A stretch of 64,000 nucleotides of DNA from Monomorium pharaonis (lineage: Eukaryota; Arthropoda; Insecta; Hymenoptera; Formicidae). A program made the position numbers and the translations under genes. The notes under the pieces are model-generated. The model ran no database searches. It was not told the origin of the DNA and was given only the letters and a program-made list of their open reading frames with translations. Shown here one piece after another: positions 11,640 through 22,812 of this stretch (the first letter of the stretch is position 1; each line of letters starts with the position of its first letter). The stretch spans positions 4,095,456 through 4,159,455 of the forward strand of contig NC_050468.1 in assembly GCF_013373865.1 (NCBI RefSeq), written 5' to 3'.

Positions 11640-12200
11640 ATACTTAGAGCAATGTCAATGTTGCGTCTTTTGAAGTAGGTCACCAGGTTACCGGGTAGAT
11701 TCTCCACTTATGCCTCCTTTCACGCTTGGGCCTGAGACACTCCCCTCCACACTCTCGCTTGCGATCATGCGCTTTAACTCTTCAGTTTTTTTTTCCGCCC
11801 TCGCAAGCTATGCGCGGCTTTTCCGTCAGAACACGTTTTCTGCTCGTGCCAGTAACATCTAACAGGGTACGCGGTACAATACAAGTAACTCGGACGATTC
11901 AGTATCGGTAGTTAAGCTGCACACCGTAGACATAAGAAGTAATTGTAAGAGGTGAAATAAAGCTATCGATGAGAAAAACGCAAGGATACCTTATCCTGAC
12001 CGTCTAGTCTGCCTTGGAATAACACCAATAAGGCATCCGCGGAGAGCGCTCGAGCGCAAGAGCCCGCTTGCATTATACGCAACAGGCAATTTGAAAATAT
12101 GAAGTGCTAACTTTCCGTGGCACCGCGACATGGAAAAATATTGTTTTAATGATCCTATCTTAAAGTACTCGAAAAGTGCTAGAGTTTCTCGTAATACGTT
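11640..12200. other. Moderate-GC unique-looking stretch without an assignable gene
   Basis: Contains patches such as 'gcatccgcggagagcgctcg'. The open frame 11726-11911 has no recognisable motif. 'aaaagtgctagagtt' occurs near 11596 and 12173, linking the segment to the repeat array that follows. Confidence 0.4.
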
Positions 12201-12219
12201 TAAACAATAGTATCAACTG

Positions 12220-12740
12220 TTAAATACTGAAAAAAAATTTTGAAGGTTACAGCAGGCACCACATCTTTCGATAAAAGTGGCCGTAAATCCTTTGCCTTAA
12301 GTTTTGCAGTTTTATGTCTTAATAACTTTCGAAAATACTTGCTGGGGTGCCAAAAGTATTTTAGTTAAAACGCCGGAATTGCGAAAAAATTTTCGGGGAC
12401 TGACTCTAAAAGTGCCCGTACTCTTTTGCTTTAAGTTTCACAGCTTTGTGCCTTAATAACTTTCGAAAGTACTTATTGATATGCCAAAAGTAATTTAAAA
12501 CCAAAAAGCAATTTGAATGCTAAAAAGTACTCTAATTAAAACGCCGGAATTGCAAAAAAATTATATCTTCGTGACTTAACATATCTAAAAGAGGCCGTAA
12601 CCTTTTTTCTTTTAAGATAAAAATTTTGGGGGGAATTCTGGCGTTTTAACTAGAGTATGGTACTTTTGGCATCCCAGCAAGTACTTTTGAAAGTTATTAA
12701 GGCACAAAGCTACGAAACTTAAAGCAAAGAAGTACGGTTC
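12220..12740. repeat. Tandem then inverted repeat array (cttaataactttcgaaa units)
   Basis: Blocks containing 'cttaataactttcgaaa', 'gccaaaagta' and 'aaaacgccggaattgc' occur twice head to tail (near 12318 and 12452). They occur once inverted (12620-12725, 'acttttgaaagttattaagg'). Probably part of a foldback element; outer ends not found. Confidence 0.65.
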
Positions 12741-12885
12741 CCCAACGAGGAAGCTTGTAAACTTGTAACTTTTTAGCAATCGCGGACGCGCGTTTCGCTG
12801 GGCAATTTTATCTCGCCTTGCGCTGCCGCGTGCTTGCCGGTATTTGGCGGTAGGCCGAAGAAATAGCAAAATGGCTATTTCTTTA

Positions 12886-13960
12886 TCTATCTATATATAT
12901 AAGTCACGATGTCTGTATATCTGTATGTCCGCGGACTACTTCGTCATTTGTGGTCCTATCCTCTTTCAACTGGTGTCAAAATTTAGCATTTTTTTCCGGG
13001 GATGGTTACTATGAGCTCGGATTTTTCAAAAACAGGATGTTTTAAAAATAATGGGCAAAAATATACGTACGGTTGTCTTTAGTCTGTATGTTCACGAACT
13101 ACTCCGTCATTTGTGATCCGATCTTAATGCAACTGGTATCAACGTTTTGCATTTTTTCCGGGGATGGCTACTATGGGTTCGGATTTTTCCAAAACAGGTT
13201 GTTCCAAAAAAGATGTGCAAATATATATGTTTGGATGTCTGATGTCCGCGAAATACTCCGTTATTTGTGTACAAAACCACATGTTAATGGTATCTTTTTT
13301 TTTCCATAAATAACGCGGATGGCTGCAAAGGGTTTGTTTTTTAGTTAAACAGAGTGTTTCATTAATTGTCGTAAACTTGAAAAGTAACGGATTTGCGTAA
13401 GCAATGTATGTCCGCAAATTTTATAGTGATTTGTGGGCCGAACCTTTTGCAAAAGGCCTTATTTTATTCCAAATGTAATGGCTGCAATTGGTTTGGGTTT
13501 TCCAAATACAGGGAGTATCATATTTTTTGGCTTAAGTTTAAGCAATAAAGGACCTTAAAAGAAAAACCAGTAGATGAATTTTAAGATTTAGATTTTCATT
13601 AAAGATGGCTGCCAAGGGATAGAATTTTCCAAATTCAGGGTGTTTCAGAAATAATTTGTGTAACTTAAAGAAATGTAGGTCAAAAAATGAAACAACCAGT
13701 ATATGGTTACAAAGATACGTAATTACATTATAGTTTGCGATTCCAAAGATTACCATTTTGAAAAAGTTTGATTTTAAAAAAGTATACAACCTGTATTTGG
13801 AGTTTTTAATACGGAGTTTAAATAGAGATGCCATGGCATAGGATTTTCAAAATTCAGGGTATTTCAAAAAAGATTGATGTAACTTAAGAAAAAGGACATA
13901 AAATGAAACAACCTGTATATGGATACTTAGATACGTTAAAAAATTTGAGAGTGGGTTACA
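12886..13960 (+). mobile_element. Helitron-like 5' end followed by tandem repeats
   Basis: The sequence starts 'tctatctatatatataagtc' and continues 'gtctgtatatctgtatgtcc', the layout typical of arthropod non-autonomous Helitron 5' ends (TC start, preceding A). Units with 'ccgcggactacttcgtcatt' and 'ttccggggatggctactatg' recur about every 160-180 bp. From 13600 units of about 240 bp with 'caaattcagggtgtttca' follow. No CTAG-type 3' end with a hairpin was found, so the right boundary is open. No coding frame is supported. Confidence 0.5.
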
Positions 13961-14137
13961 AAACTTTATCTACAATATGAAAAGTTTTGTAAAATAAAGT
14001 ATTGGAGAAGATCACGCTTGAGAATTGTACTTGATCTATAAGGCACCATGATATTGTTTTATACGTTAAGTACGCAAATTTACAAAAATAGGCAAAAATA
14101 TACATATCAAAGAATGAAGTTTGAATGCCGCGTAAAA

Positions 14138-14275
14138 CATTGTTACATGCGGTCTCAACTTTATGCAAAATGTAACAAATTTTTTAATAAAAAAAACAAA
14201 CATTGTTACATGTGGTCACAATTTTATGCAAAATGTAACAAATTTTTTTAAATAAAAAACAAACATTGTTATATG
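14138..14275. repeat. Two-copy tandem repeat of ~68 bp
   Basis: 'cattgttacatgcggtctca' followed by 'atgcaaaatgtaacaaattt' occurs twice, then a partial third copy begins. The open frame 14048-14251 is this repeat. Confidence 0.75.
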
Positions 14276-14429
14276 TGACATATCAACACAAACAGACACA
14301 AAAGTTTTTATGGATTTTCATAAATGGGATTTCGAAATGTGTGAATAAAGCTTAACTATGGAATATAGTTATTTCCTACCTAAAAAAGGATTCCATCCAT
14401 AATAAAAAAGGCCGTGTAGACGCGAGAAA

Positions 14430-14770
14430 TATGCGTTTGATCGCGCCGTATTGTTGCCGCTTTTCCACGGTGCTGATTGGTTCTCTCACTTGACTTCGTG
14501 TTCCGAGAGTAGTGTGCTTTCCAGCAAGACACAGTGTAACACAGTGTTCACTAATGTGAGTAAGACACACTGATATGTTCTTTCTCACACTAATGGACAC
14601 TGTGTTATACTTGTTTTGCTGGAAAGCACACGTGACAGTTTAATTTGACAGTTTAATTTTAACAGTGTAGTTAAAACAGACGCGTGCAAAGCGCGCGTAA
14701 ATCGAATCGAATTTATTGTTGCCGCTTTTCCGTGGTGCTGATTGGTTCTCTCGCTGCGCTTATTTCGTGT
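14430..14770. repeat. Direct duplication interrupted by a palindromic MITE
   Basis: 'ttgttgccgcttttcc', then 'ggtgctgattggttctctc', occurs at about 14450 and 14715. Between them lies a palindrome (14511-14632) with arms 'gtgtgctttccagcaagaca' and 'ttttgctggaaagcacac', itself containing further nested inverted repeats. The open frames on the minus strand here follow the duplicated blocks and are not supported as genes. Confidence 0.65.
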
Positions 14771-14937
14771 TGCAAGAGTAGCTGTCACTGCGATTAAATT
14801 TTGACAGCTGTTAAATTTGTATAAATGGTCATCTATACAATTATCATTGTAATTATAAGAAAAGTATGTATAAAAAAGCAAAAACAGCGAAGAAGGAAAG
14901 AGAGAGAAAGAAAATTAAAAAAAATCTTTCTTAAGAA

Positions 14938-15006
<69 letters not shown>

Positions 15007-15035
15007 GAGAGAGAGAGAGAGAGAGGAAGAGAGAG
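14938..15035. repeat. (GA)n microsatellite
   Basis: Almost 100 bp of GA repeats within a purine-rich strand. Arg-Glu and Ser-Leu open frames over it are artefacts. Confidence 0.95.
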
Positions 15036-15494
15036 TTAAAAATAGTACAGACAAAAATAAGAAAAAGAGTAAAATAAATTATTTACATGAGTAAAATATG
15101 TTATTTACATGTAAATAAATTGAAATTACAATATCTAAAAAAATTTAAAATCTAATCAATATCTAAAAACGATTGTTATGTCGAATTGTTATTTTTGAGT
15201 TTATGTCTGACAGAGCATGAATGTTATAAAATATAATATCAATTTTTTTATAGAGAAAACGATGATTATACATCAGATTAAAGACAGCAAGAGATAGAAA
15301 AGAGGAAAAAACACAAAAAGAGAATTGATAAAAAAAAAATAGAAAGAGGGAGAAGCTTCTGATAAAGAAGAAACGCAGAATAATCAAAAGTAAGAAAGAA
15401 AGGGAGAGGGACAGAGAGAGAGAGAGAGAAGGAAATAACATTGTGTATATGTGTATACTTATATGTATGTAATATGTATACACGTGTATACATA

Positions 15495-15678
15495 CAGGGT
15501 GAGTTTTAATGGCTGTCCCAACTCTTTACCATGAGAGATGGAATTACCGACTGCAATCTTAGTACACACATGTACGACATATGCATGTGCAAATGCCGTA
15601 CATGTTTGTACTAAGATTGCAGTCGGTAATTCCATCTCTCATGGTAAAAAGTTGGGACAGCCATTAAAACTCACCCTG
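15495..15678. mobile_element. Near-perfect palindromic mariner-type MITE (184 bp)
   Basis: Begins 'cagggtgagttttaatggct', ends with the complement, and is flanked by TA on both sides. The arms of about 85 bp are almost identical, implying recent origin or conversion. TA target duplication and a CAGGGTG terminus fit Tc1/mariner-type MITEs. Confidence 0.9.
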
Positions 15679-15899
15679 TAATAAGTATGTACATACATAT
15701 ATATGAATGTGTGTGCGTAATTTAGCTTTTTCTCTTTCTCTTTCTTCTTCTTTATGTAAGTAATCCTTTCTTCTTTTTGTTCTTATTTAATACCTAATTC
15801 TAATTTAGAGCTCCAATATTTTAAAAAATGTGATGTTAATTAATATTATTAATTTTAAAGCTAAAGTGTCGCATAATAATTAAATGTAAGAGAGAGGAA

Positions 15900-15903
15900 A
15901 AAT

Positions 15904-15994
<91 letters not shown>
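15900..15994. repeat. (GA)n microsatellite
   Basis: About 95 bp of uninterrupted GA repeats; one of many such tracts in this window (others near 15410-15430 and 16170-16206). Confidence 0.95.
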
Positions 15995-15997
<3 letters not shown>

Positions 15998-16410
15998 AGA
16001 CAGAGACAGAAAAAACCATTTTTTAAAAAAAGAGAGATAGAGTGAAGAAAAACAATTATTGAGTAAAACTTGATACTTTGCATACTTTACTTATTTGACG
16101 TACAGATATTTCGCATACTTTACTTATTTAATACATATTTGACAGATACGTATTTAAAGAAGAAAAGGAAAGAGATTTGAGAGAGAGAAAGAAAGAGAGA
16201 GAGAGAAAATAGAAATAAGAAGGAAAATTATTAGGTAACATGTCTGTTGCTGTATAATTAATAATCAAACTTTTGACAGTTCGTATACTTTACATATTTG
16301 ACATATACGTATTAAGAAAAGAAAACAGAGTAGAGAAAGAAGAAATAAAAAAGAAAATTATCAGGTAACATTAAAATATAATATAATTTATAATTTAATT
16401 AAATATTTTT

Positions 16411-16568
16411 TTTATGAAAAAATACTATTGGATTATTGAACTATTCACCAAAAACTACTAAAAACTATTGGAAATAATAGTAATATTATTGGACACACTA
16501 TTAGTTCCAATAGTTTTCAGTAATATTTTGGCGAATAGTCCAATAGTCCAATAGTATTTTTTCATAAG
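16411..16568. mobile_element. Palindromic MITE (tgaaaaaatactattggatt arms)
   Basis: The left arm 'tgaaaaaatactattggatt', then 'attgaactattc', pairs with the right arm 'gaatagtccaatagtcc', then 'aatagtattttttca'. The centre contains further 'ctattgg' repeats. About 158 bp, no coding capacity. Confidence 0.75.
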
Positions 16569-16728
16569 AGTTAATTTAAAATAATGCACAAAATATATAA
16601 TATTCTGAGCAACAAAATTAACAAAAATTTATACAAAATTCTACTCAACTTCAAATAATCGTAACGTCGCGGAAACTTATCACATTGGAATGATTTTTTT
16701 CATTTTAAAGCTTGAAATCTCTACTTTA

Positions 16729-18308
16729 CCCTATTACTTCCCAAGCGAACATTTTATAGTCGATTGGTTTTCGGCTCAGAAAAGTGATGAGATCACATGA
16801 AAACTTAAAACAAAATATGCTCTTCTACGTAAAAAGAGTTGCTCTTTCAGATTCCGGGGTCAAAATTTCAAAATTTTTTATTGGAAATTAAATATAGCGG
16901 CTCAAAGTTGATATAAATTTTTTCATCGACTATTGACTTTTTATAGTAGAAAACTTCGAAAAATTTTGTCCATGACTGTTGTAAACGATTAAAGTGACGG
17001 AGTTTGCCTCTTGAAAGTATAAACTATGATTATTAATTCATGTTTTAAGTAGTTCAAGTAGTTCAAGATGGTGGATGCAGTATAGCATCTAAATACATGG
17101 AAATTATATTTTATTGTGATATATGTGAATGAGCAGTCATTTCTCACGTTTTCGAGGTTGCTGAGTACGAATCTTTGGTCAATTAGTCATTTTTCAAAAT
17201 GGCAGATACAATATGACGTCAGAATACACAAAAATTATCAAATCATTTGAGAATAAAAGTCCCGAATCGACGTAGATTGTGCAAAATTTGTTCAGTAAAA
17301 ACTTATTTCTATTTTGAATGCAAAAATCAGTTTTGCGAAAAATGTTTCCAGGATTTCCATGGAACTCATAAGAAAACCAGGAGAGATTCTCAACAAATTT
17401 GTAAATCAGGGCGGGAGTGTAGAAAACGTACATACATTTTTTGTGATATTTGCCAAAAAAGCATATGCAATGAATGTTTTGAAGATTTCCATAATTCATT
17501 ACATAATTAAAGCTACTCTTCCTCAAACATTTTAAAATACCTCAGAAGCATATAAAATGAGTACCCTCACACATAGTTCGCAAATGGCCCTTTTCATGAC
17601 TAACATGATGCGTTAAGTCCGACCAGCAACCTTCTCGCGGTGCGCATCGGGTAATGCTGATGCTGGCGGTACTTTTGTCTATTTTGAGTAGCTAGGGAGT
17701 AGACTCTCTCACCTTGGGCGCCAATCTTGTTCTCAGCGATTTCACAAATATATAATATAAAATGAGTACTCGGACGCATAGTTTTTAATAAAGTATGAAT
17801 TTCGTGGCATGTAGACATCATACTGTATTCGCCATTTTGAAAAATGACTAATTGACCAAAGATTCATACTCAGCGATCTTGAAAACGTAAGAAATGACTA
17901 CTCACACACATATATCACAATAAAATATGATTTCCATGTATTTGGACGCCATAATGCATCCACCATCTTGAACTACTTGAACTACTTAAAAAAATCAATT
18001 AATAATCATAGTTTATATTTTAAAAAGGCAAACTCCGTCACTTCAATTGTTTACAACAGTCATGGACAAAATTTTTCGAAATTTTTTTTCTACTATAAAA
18101 AGACAATAGTCGATAAAAAATTTATATCAACTTTGAGCCGCTATATTTAATTTCCAATAAAAAATTTTGAAATTTTGACCCCGGAATCTGAAAGAGCAAC
18201 TCTTTTTACGTAGAAGAGCATATTTTGTTTTAAGTTTTCATGTGATCTCATCACTTTTCTGAGCCGAAAACCAATTGACTATAAAATGTCCGCTTGGGAA
18301 GTAATGGG
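16729..18308. mobile_element. TTAA-type (piggyBac-like) foldback element A
   Basis: The left end is CCCTATTACTTCCCAAGCG; the right end is the complement of CCCATTACTTCCCAAGCG and is followed by TTAA (18309). The left flank is TTTA, one change from TTAA. Arms of about 470 bp are inverted copies. They contain 'ctcttctacgtaaaaagagt', 'cggctcagaaaagtgatgag' and 'caagatggtggatgcagtat'. The loop holds a small zinc-finger frame resembling the tail of piggyBac transposases (see 17247-17510). The terminus, TTAA target and zinc-finger relic all point to the piggyBac superfamily. Confidence 0.8.
17247..17510 (+). pseudogene. piggyBac transposase C-terminal zinc-finger relic (two tandem fingers)
   Basis: The 87-residue frame is rich in Cys and His in two similar blocks. 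The first is LCKIC...FECKNQFCEKCFQDFH (about residues 15-46). The second is CRKRTYIFCDICQKSICNEC followed by FEDFH (about residues 58-81). The arrangement RKRTxxxCxxCxxxxCxxxCFxxFH is that of the cysteine-rich domain ending piggyBac transposases, which binds the element's termini. No catalytic DDD domain is present upstream; the frame starts just inside the left arm of element A. The first block looks like a degenerate duplicate of the second. Translation here is uncertain; this may simply be a deletion derivative. Confidence 0.65.
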
Positions 18309-18366
18309 TTAAAGAGCATTTGTCAAATTTTGATCTTCTTCTTTTTTCTTATCGGCATCTGTTTAA

Positions 18367-19628
18367 CCCTTTGCGGCACACATTTTTCTATTAATCGGAT
18401 TTTTATGAAAATTGCTGTAGAAAGGTTTTTAGGGTCGCTGATTACGAATCTGCCATCAGATTTCAACGATTATTTTTCAAAATGGCGGATTCAATATGGC
18501 AGCTCACGATTTCGAGTATTTTTTATCGGTTTTTTTTATAAAAATTGGTATACAGGGATTTTTCAGAACGCTGATTACGAATCCACCATCAGATTTCGAC
18601 GATTTTTTTTTAAATAACGAATCCAATTTGGCGATTTATGATTTTGAAAATTTTTTATCGGTTTTTTATGGAAATTGGTATACAAAGATTTTTCAAAATG
18701 CTGATTACGAATTCACCATCAGATTGTGACGATTCTTCTTCAAAATGGCGAATCCAATATGGCGATTTACGATTTTGAGTATTTTTATAGGTTTTTTATG
18801 GAAATTGATATATTGAATTTTTTAGGGTCGGAATATTGAAAAATTTCGGACTTTCTTACTTTTTTTTTACAAAAACAGATGTACAGAACTAGCTTTTTTA
18901 GGTTGATGTGTAGGTCATCAGATTTTTGAAATTCAAATATGGAAAATTTCAAATAATGGATGATAAAAAATGTTTTTTTTTTTGAGATTTTATATTTTTT
19001 CATTTTTTCGACAATGGTACATAGAACATAAAATTTTTTCATAAAAGAAACCGCACTTAGTTTACTTCAGAGACATGAACGTGGACGTGGCGGTCATTGT
19101 CTCCATTTTTTTTTGTATTTTTGTATTTTACAATTTTTTTTTACTTTTTTATTTTTTCCCACAATTTACTTTTTTATTACAGTTAGCACAGCAAATCAAT
19201 TTTTATATTCGTAATCAGCATTTTGAAAAATCTCTGTATACCAATTTCCATAAAAAACCGATAAAAAATACTCAAAATCATAAATCGCCATATTGGATTC
19301 GCCATTAAAAAAAAATCGCCAAAATTTGATGGTGGATTCGTAATCAGCGACCCAAAAAACCTCTGTATACTGATTTTCGCAGCTTCATGATTCTTCCTTC
19401 TTTCTGACATACATTTTTTGTAAAAAACACTTTTTTTCACTTTATTTATTTATATAACAAAATTAACTAATGATAAAGGAAAATTATATCTTACTAAATA
19501 TTACTAAGACTCTTACTAAAGTAAAATTACAAAAAAAAAGTAATAAAATACAGTATTTGGTGTCCGAAAAATTAAAGAAATGACTTCAAGATAGGTGGTC
19601 GATATATCGACCACCGTGCCGCAAAGGG
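18367..19628. mobile_element. TTAA-type (piggyBac-like) foldback element C
   Basis: Flanked by TTAA on both sides (18363-18366 and 19629-19632). The ends are CCCTTTGCGGCAC and its exact complement. Next to the right end lies a perfect 22-bp palindrome (19594-19615, starting 'ggtggtcgata'). The interior holds units of about 120 bp with 'gctgattacgaatccaccat' and 'aatggcgaatccaatatggc' (18430-18790), and inverted copies at 19210-19380. No transposase frame. 1262 bp, non-autonomous. Confidence 0.88.
18430..18790. repeat. Tandem ~120-bp units inside element C
   Basis: Three units, each with 'aatggcg(a/g)att', 'gatttacgattttgagtat', 'ttggtatac' and 'gctgattacgaa'. The overlapping open frames (18294-18617, 18496-18729) are translations of these units. 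Confidence 0.8.
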
Positions 19629-20340
19629 TTAAAAGTAATAATGTGCTTGGTCTTAAAAAGTTTGCACAATTTGATGCGCTACATAGGGTGCAATGTATTT
19701 TTCTCGTAAACTTTATAAGAATTATTGTAAATTATGAACTTTTTTACAAATTGAAAAAAAAAATAAAGTTTACAATTTTTTTGGCGGAGTTATGACGTAT
19801 TAAAGTTACCTATACATTTTAGTTTGTTTATGCCTGTTACCACCAATATTAGTATTTCTCGATGTGCATTACAAAGAGGTTGCTGATCGGATTTTGTGCA
19901 TTGTGCGTGTGTGGTGTACACGTGTAAAGATTACAAGAAGTGTTTATTGCACCCCGTGGAGCGCGTCAAAGTATTTAAATTTTTTAAGACCAAACACGTT
20001 CTTACTTTTAAAAAGATGTCTATAAGGGAAAAGGAGAGGATCAAAATTTGACAAATGCTTTTTAAAGCAGAGACTTTAAGTTTTAAAATAAAAAAAAATC
20101 ATTTCAATATAGATTAGATAAGATTTCAATATAGATTAGATAAGATTTTGCGAAGTTACGATTATTTCAAATTGAGTAAAATTTTGGTATAAATTTTTGT
20201 TGCATTAATTTTGTTCTTCAGTATGTAATAATGTTTTGATATATATGATATATATAAAGAAATGATATACATTAAAAAAAAATATCTTCCACATTTTTAA
20301 ATCTTTTAGAAAAAGAGAAGAAAGAAAAGAAAGAGATTGA

Positions 20341-20347
20341 TAGAGAA

Positions 20348-20412
<65 letters not shown>

Positions 20413-20416
20413 AAGG
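20341..20416. repeat. (GA)n microsatellite
   Basis: GA repeats between two TTAA-type element complexes. Confidence 0.95.
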
Positions 20417-20584
20417 TAAAGAAGAAATGAAAAAGAGAAACAATGACTTTTGCATAAAGAAGAAACGGAAAAAGAGAGAAAAATAGAATGTAGGAGATAA
20501 AAAATTAGGAGAAATATTAGGTAATAATAAAATAGAAAATAACATTATAGTATAATTAATAATTTAATTAAAAATTTAATTTAA

Positions 20585-22527
20585 CCCTTTAAGGATCAAA
20601 TGCGGACACTTTCTATGCAATTTTTATCGCCATAATTTCTTATGTTAAAGCAGAAAAAAATTTTATGAAGGTCATTTCTTATGTTTTCGGGGTTCATAAA
20701 AATCATTTTTTTTTTGTAAATATAAATGGCCGATTCAAAATGGTGACTTAAAAGTCATATCATGGTAGTAAAAAACCATGTTTACTCAGAAAACCTGATT
20801 AATACCGTTGAACTCAATCAAAAAATAATTGCTTTTCACAAATGCATGTGTAATTATTTATGTAAGTGTGTGTATATGTATGTGTGCGTACAGATACATA
20901 TGCGTTTGCAAGTAATGGTATGCACTCACGGATGCATGTATTTTTTCACCTTTCTTAGCCGTCTATAATCATAGCCGTTGTTTGAATCTTACCACGAAGA
21001 AGTAAGCGTGAATAAAATTCACTTTTGTTTTTGGTTTTTTTATTAAAAAAATTTGTTTTTAATTTTTGTTTTTTTTTATTCTTTACTTATTAAATACTTA
21101 TCCTTCTCTCACTTATATTATGTATATTTTTATATCTCTTATTTTTTTTTCTTTATTTTAATTTATGCAAATTATTAAAACAAGTTTTGCAAAAATATTT
21201 ACTACATTTATCGCAATATGACTAAATTCGGATTTGACACTTTGTATTCAAACAATACTTTATTTTTTTTTATCAACTTTACTCAATTTGTAAGATCGTA
21301 CATTATTTGTTTTTAGCTTCTTCAGATAATAATCAGCTATATTTATAAGCGGAAGAAAGATAAATATTCAATAAATAAAACGTACAAAAAAGAACAAAAA
21401 TTGAAAACACAAAAAAATTTTTTAATAAAAAACCAAAAGTAAAAGTAAATCTTATTCATATTCACCTTCTCGTGGTAAGATTCGAACAACGGCTATGATT
21501 ATAGACGGCTAAGAAACGTGAAAAAATACATGCATCCGTGAGTGCATAACTGCAAACGCACCGTATCTGTATGCATACACGCACATACATATACACATAC
21601 TTGCATAAATAATTACACATGCATTTGTGAAAAGCAACTACTTTTTGATTGGGTTCAATCAAGTTTTCTAACAATAAATAAGCCTTGGTTTTTTACCATC
21701 ATGATATAACTTTTGAGTCGTCATTTTAAATCAGCCATTTTTTTCCTGAAAAAAAAAAAGATTTTGATTTAAGAAATTTGCAAAGTTCTATATCTTTCAT
21801 TTATGTTGGCGGAAGCTTCTTAAATCTAGCGCCCCGCCGATGAACGCTTATTGGCCCTTCAGGTCTTCGGGAGACCAATGAACTCGCGTGTAGACGGCGC
21901 GACCGTAACGGTCGCGCGTTTGTTACCGATCATCTCGCGTCTGTCTCTGCCGTCAACTACAGCCATATTGTAACCTATCACTATCGCGACTTCCGTCTCC
22001 CACGAATGTTCTCTGTAACTGCTTGCGTGTACAAATAAAAGGTGCTCTTATATCTTTACTCGATTTCGTATTCACGGTCCCCGTCACCTTCCAGGGCATT
22101 CTGTCTCCTTCAATTTATAACTGCATTAAAATTTAGCAGAAATAGAGAAATTTGAGAAATGTTCACTTATTTGCCTCTATTTTGTTTTCACCATCTTGAT
22201 TTTTAAAAAATACTGAATGCCTTTCGAAAACTCAGACATATAGGCATTAGACATAGATATATCCACGTTTTGGTGAATTTTAAAAACCATAAATAATAAT
22301 AAATTACAGATATATGAAAAACAATTAGTGAAAATTTCGATTTTTTGTTGAAAATCGAGCTGTAACTTTTGAACAAATGGAATTTTCAAAATTCTGACAA
22401 CTGCATCTGAAATAGCAATCCCGAAAACACAAGAACTGACCTTCATACAATTTTTTCCGTTCTAACGTAAGAAATTATGGCGATGACAATTGCATAGAAA
22501 AACTGTCCGCATTTAGTCCTTAAAGGG
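20585..22527. mobile_element. TTAA-type (piggyBac-like) foldback element D with a solo LTR inside
   Basis: Flanked by TTAA (20581-20584 and 22528-22531). The ends are CCCTTTAAGGATCAAATGCG and the complement of CCCTTTAAGGACTAAATGCG. Arms continue through 'cgccataatttctta' and 'gtgttttcggg'. Further inside, 20690-21060 and 21410-21740 are inverted copies ('cgtctataatcatagccgtt', 'aattacacatgcatttgtga'). The right arm has about 300 bp not present on the left, plus an LTR insertion. Short open frames are arm sequence. No transposase. Confidence 0.88.
21804..22112 (+). mobile_element. Solo LTR inserted in element D
   Basis: A 309-bp block starts 'tgttggcggaagcttc' and ends 'ctgtctccttca' (TG...CA). 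It is flanked by the 5-bp direct repeat ATTTA (21799-21803 and 22113-22117). It is much richer in GC than its host element and contains AATAAA ('acaaataaaaggtgctc') in plus orientation. This is the structure of a recombined LTR retrotransposon with a 5-bp target duplication. No internal region remains; superfamily not assigned. Confidence 0.85.
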
Positions 22528-22812
22528 TTAAAATAATATAATGTTTTAAACATATATAATATATTAAATATATTATATAATTTTTTTTAAATAAAATTAT
22601 AATTTCATTTTATCAATATAATTTGCTTTTTATTAAAGTTTAATAATATAGCAAATAATTAAATAATATATTATATTAAATATATATCTAATACATTATA
22701 TATATAATAAAAGTCTTTTTCAATATAAAAATATAATTATTTTATTTTATTAATGTAATTTGTTTTTTAAGTTTAGTAATATAATAATTCCAATTAATTA
22801 AGTTTAGTAATA

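Larger units (their letters stand above)
16598..20228. mobile_element. Outer foldback element hosting two TTAA insertions in its left arm
   Basis: The right arm (about 19940-20228) is continuous. The matching left arm is split into three pieces: 16598-16728, 18309-18366 and 19629 to about 19705. Removing the two insertions at 16729-18308 and 18367-19628 restores collinearity with the right arm ('agagcatttgtcaaatttt', then 'cttatcggcatctg', then 'tgcttggtcttaaaaag'). The undisturbed element would be about 0.8 kb with arms of about 260 bp. The right arm also carries a 22-bp tandem duplication near 20105. Terminal ends are eroded and no target duplication could be fixed. Confidence 0.75.

Noticed and set aside
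14825..16083. Arg-Glu and Ser-Leu rich open frames
   Set aside because: They follow (GA)n microsatellites and purine-rich DNA.
18313..20061. A third TTAA element with AGAGCATTTGTC ends
   Set aside because: The inverted 'gcatttgtcaaattttgatc' blocks with TTAA beside them looked like termini. They are better explained as the two arms of the outer foldback, whose left arm is interrupted by elements A and C.
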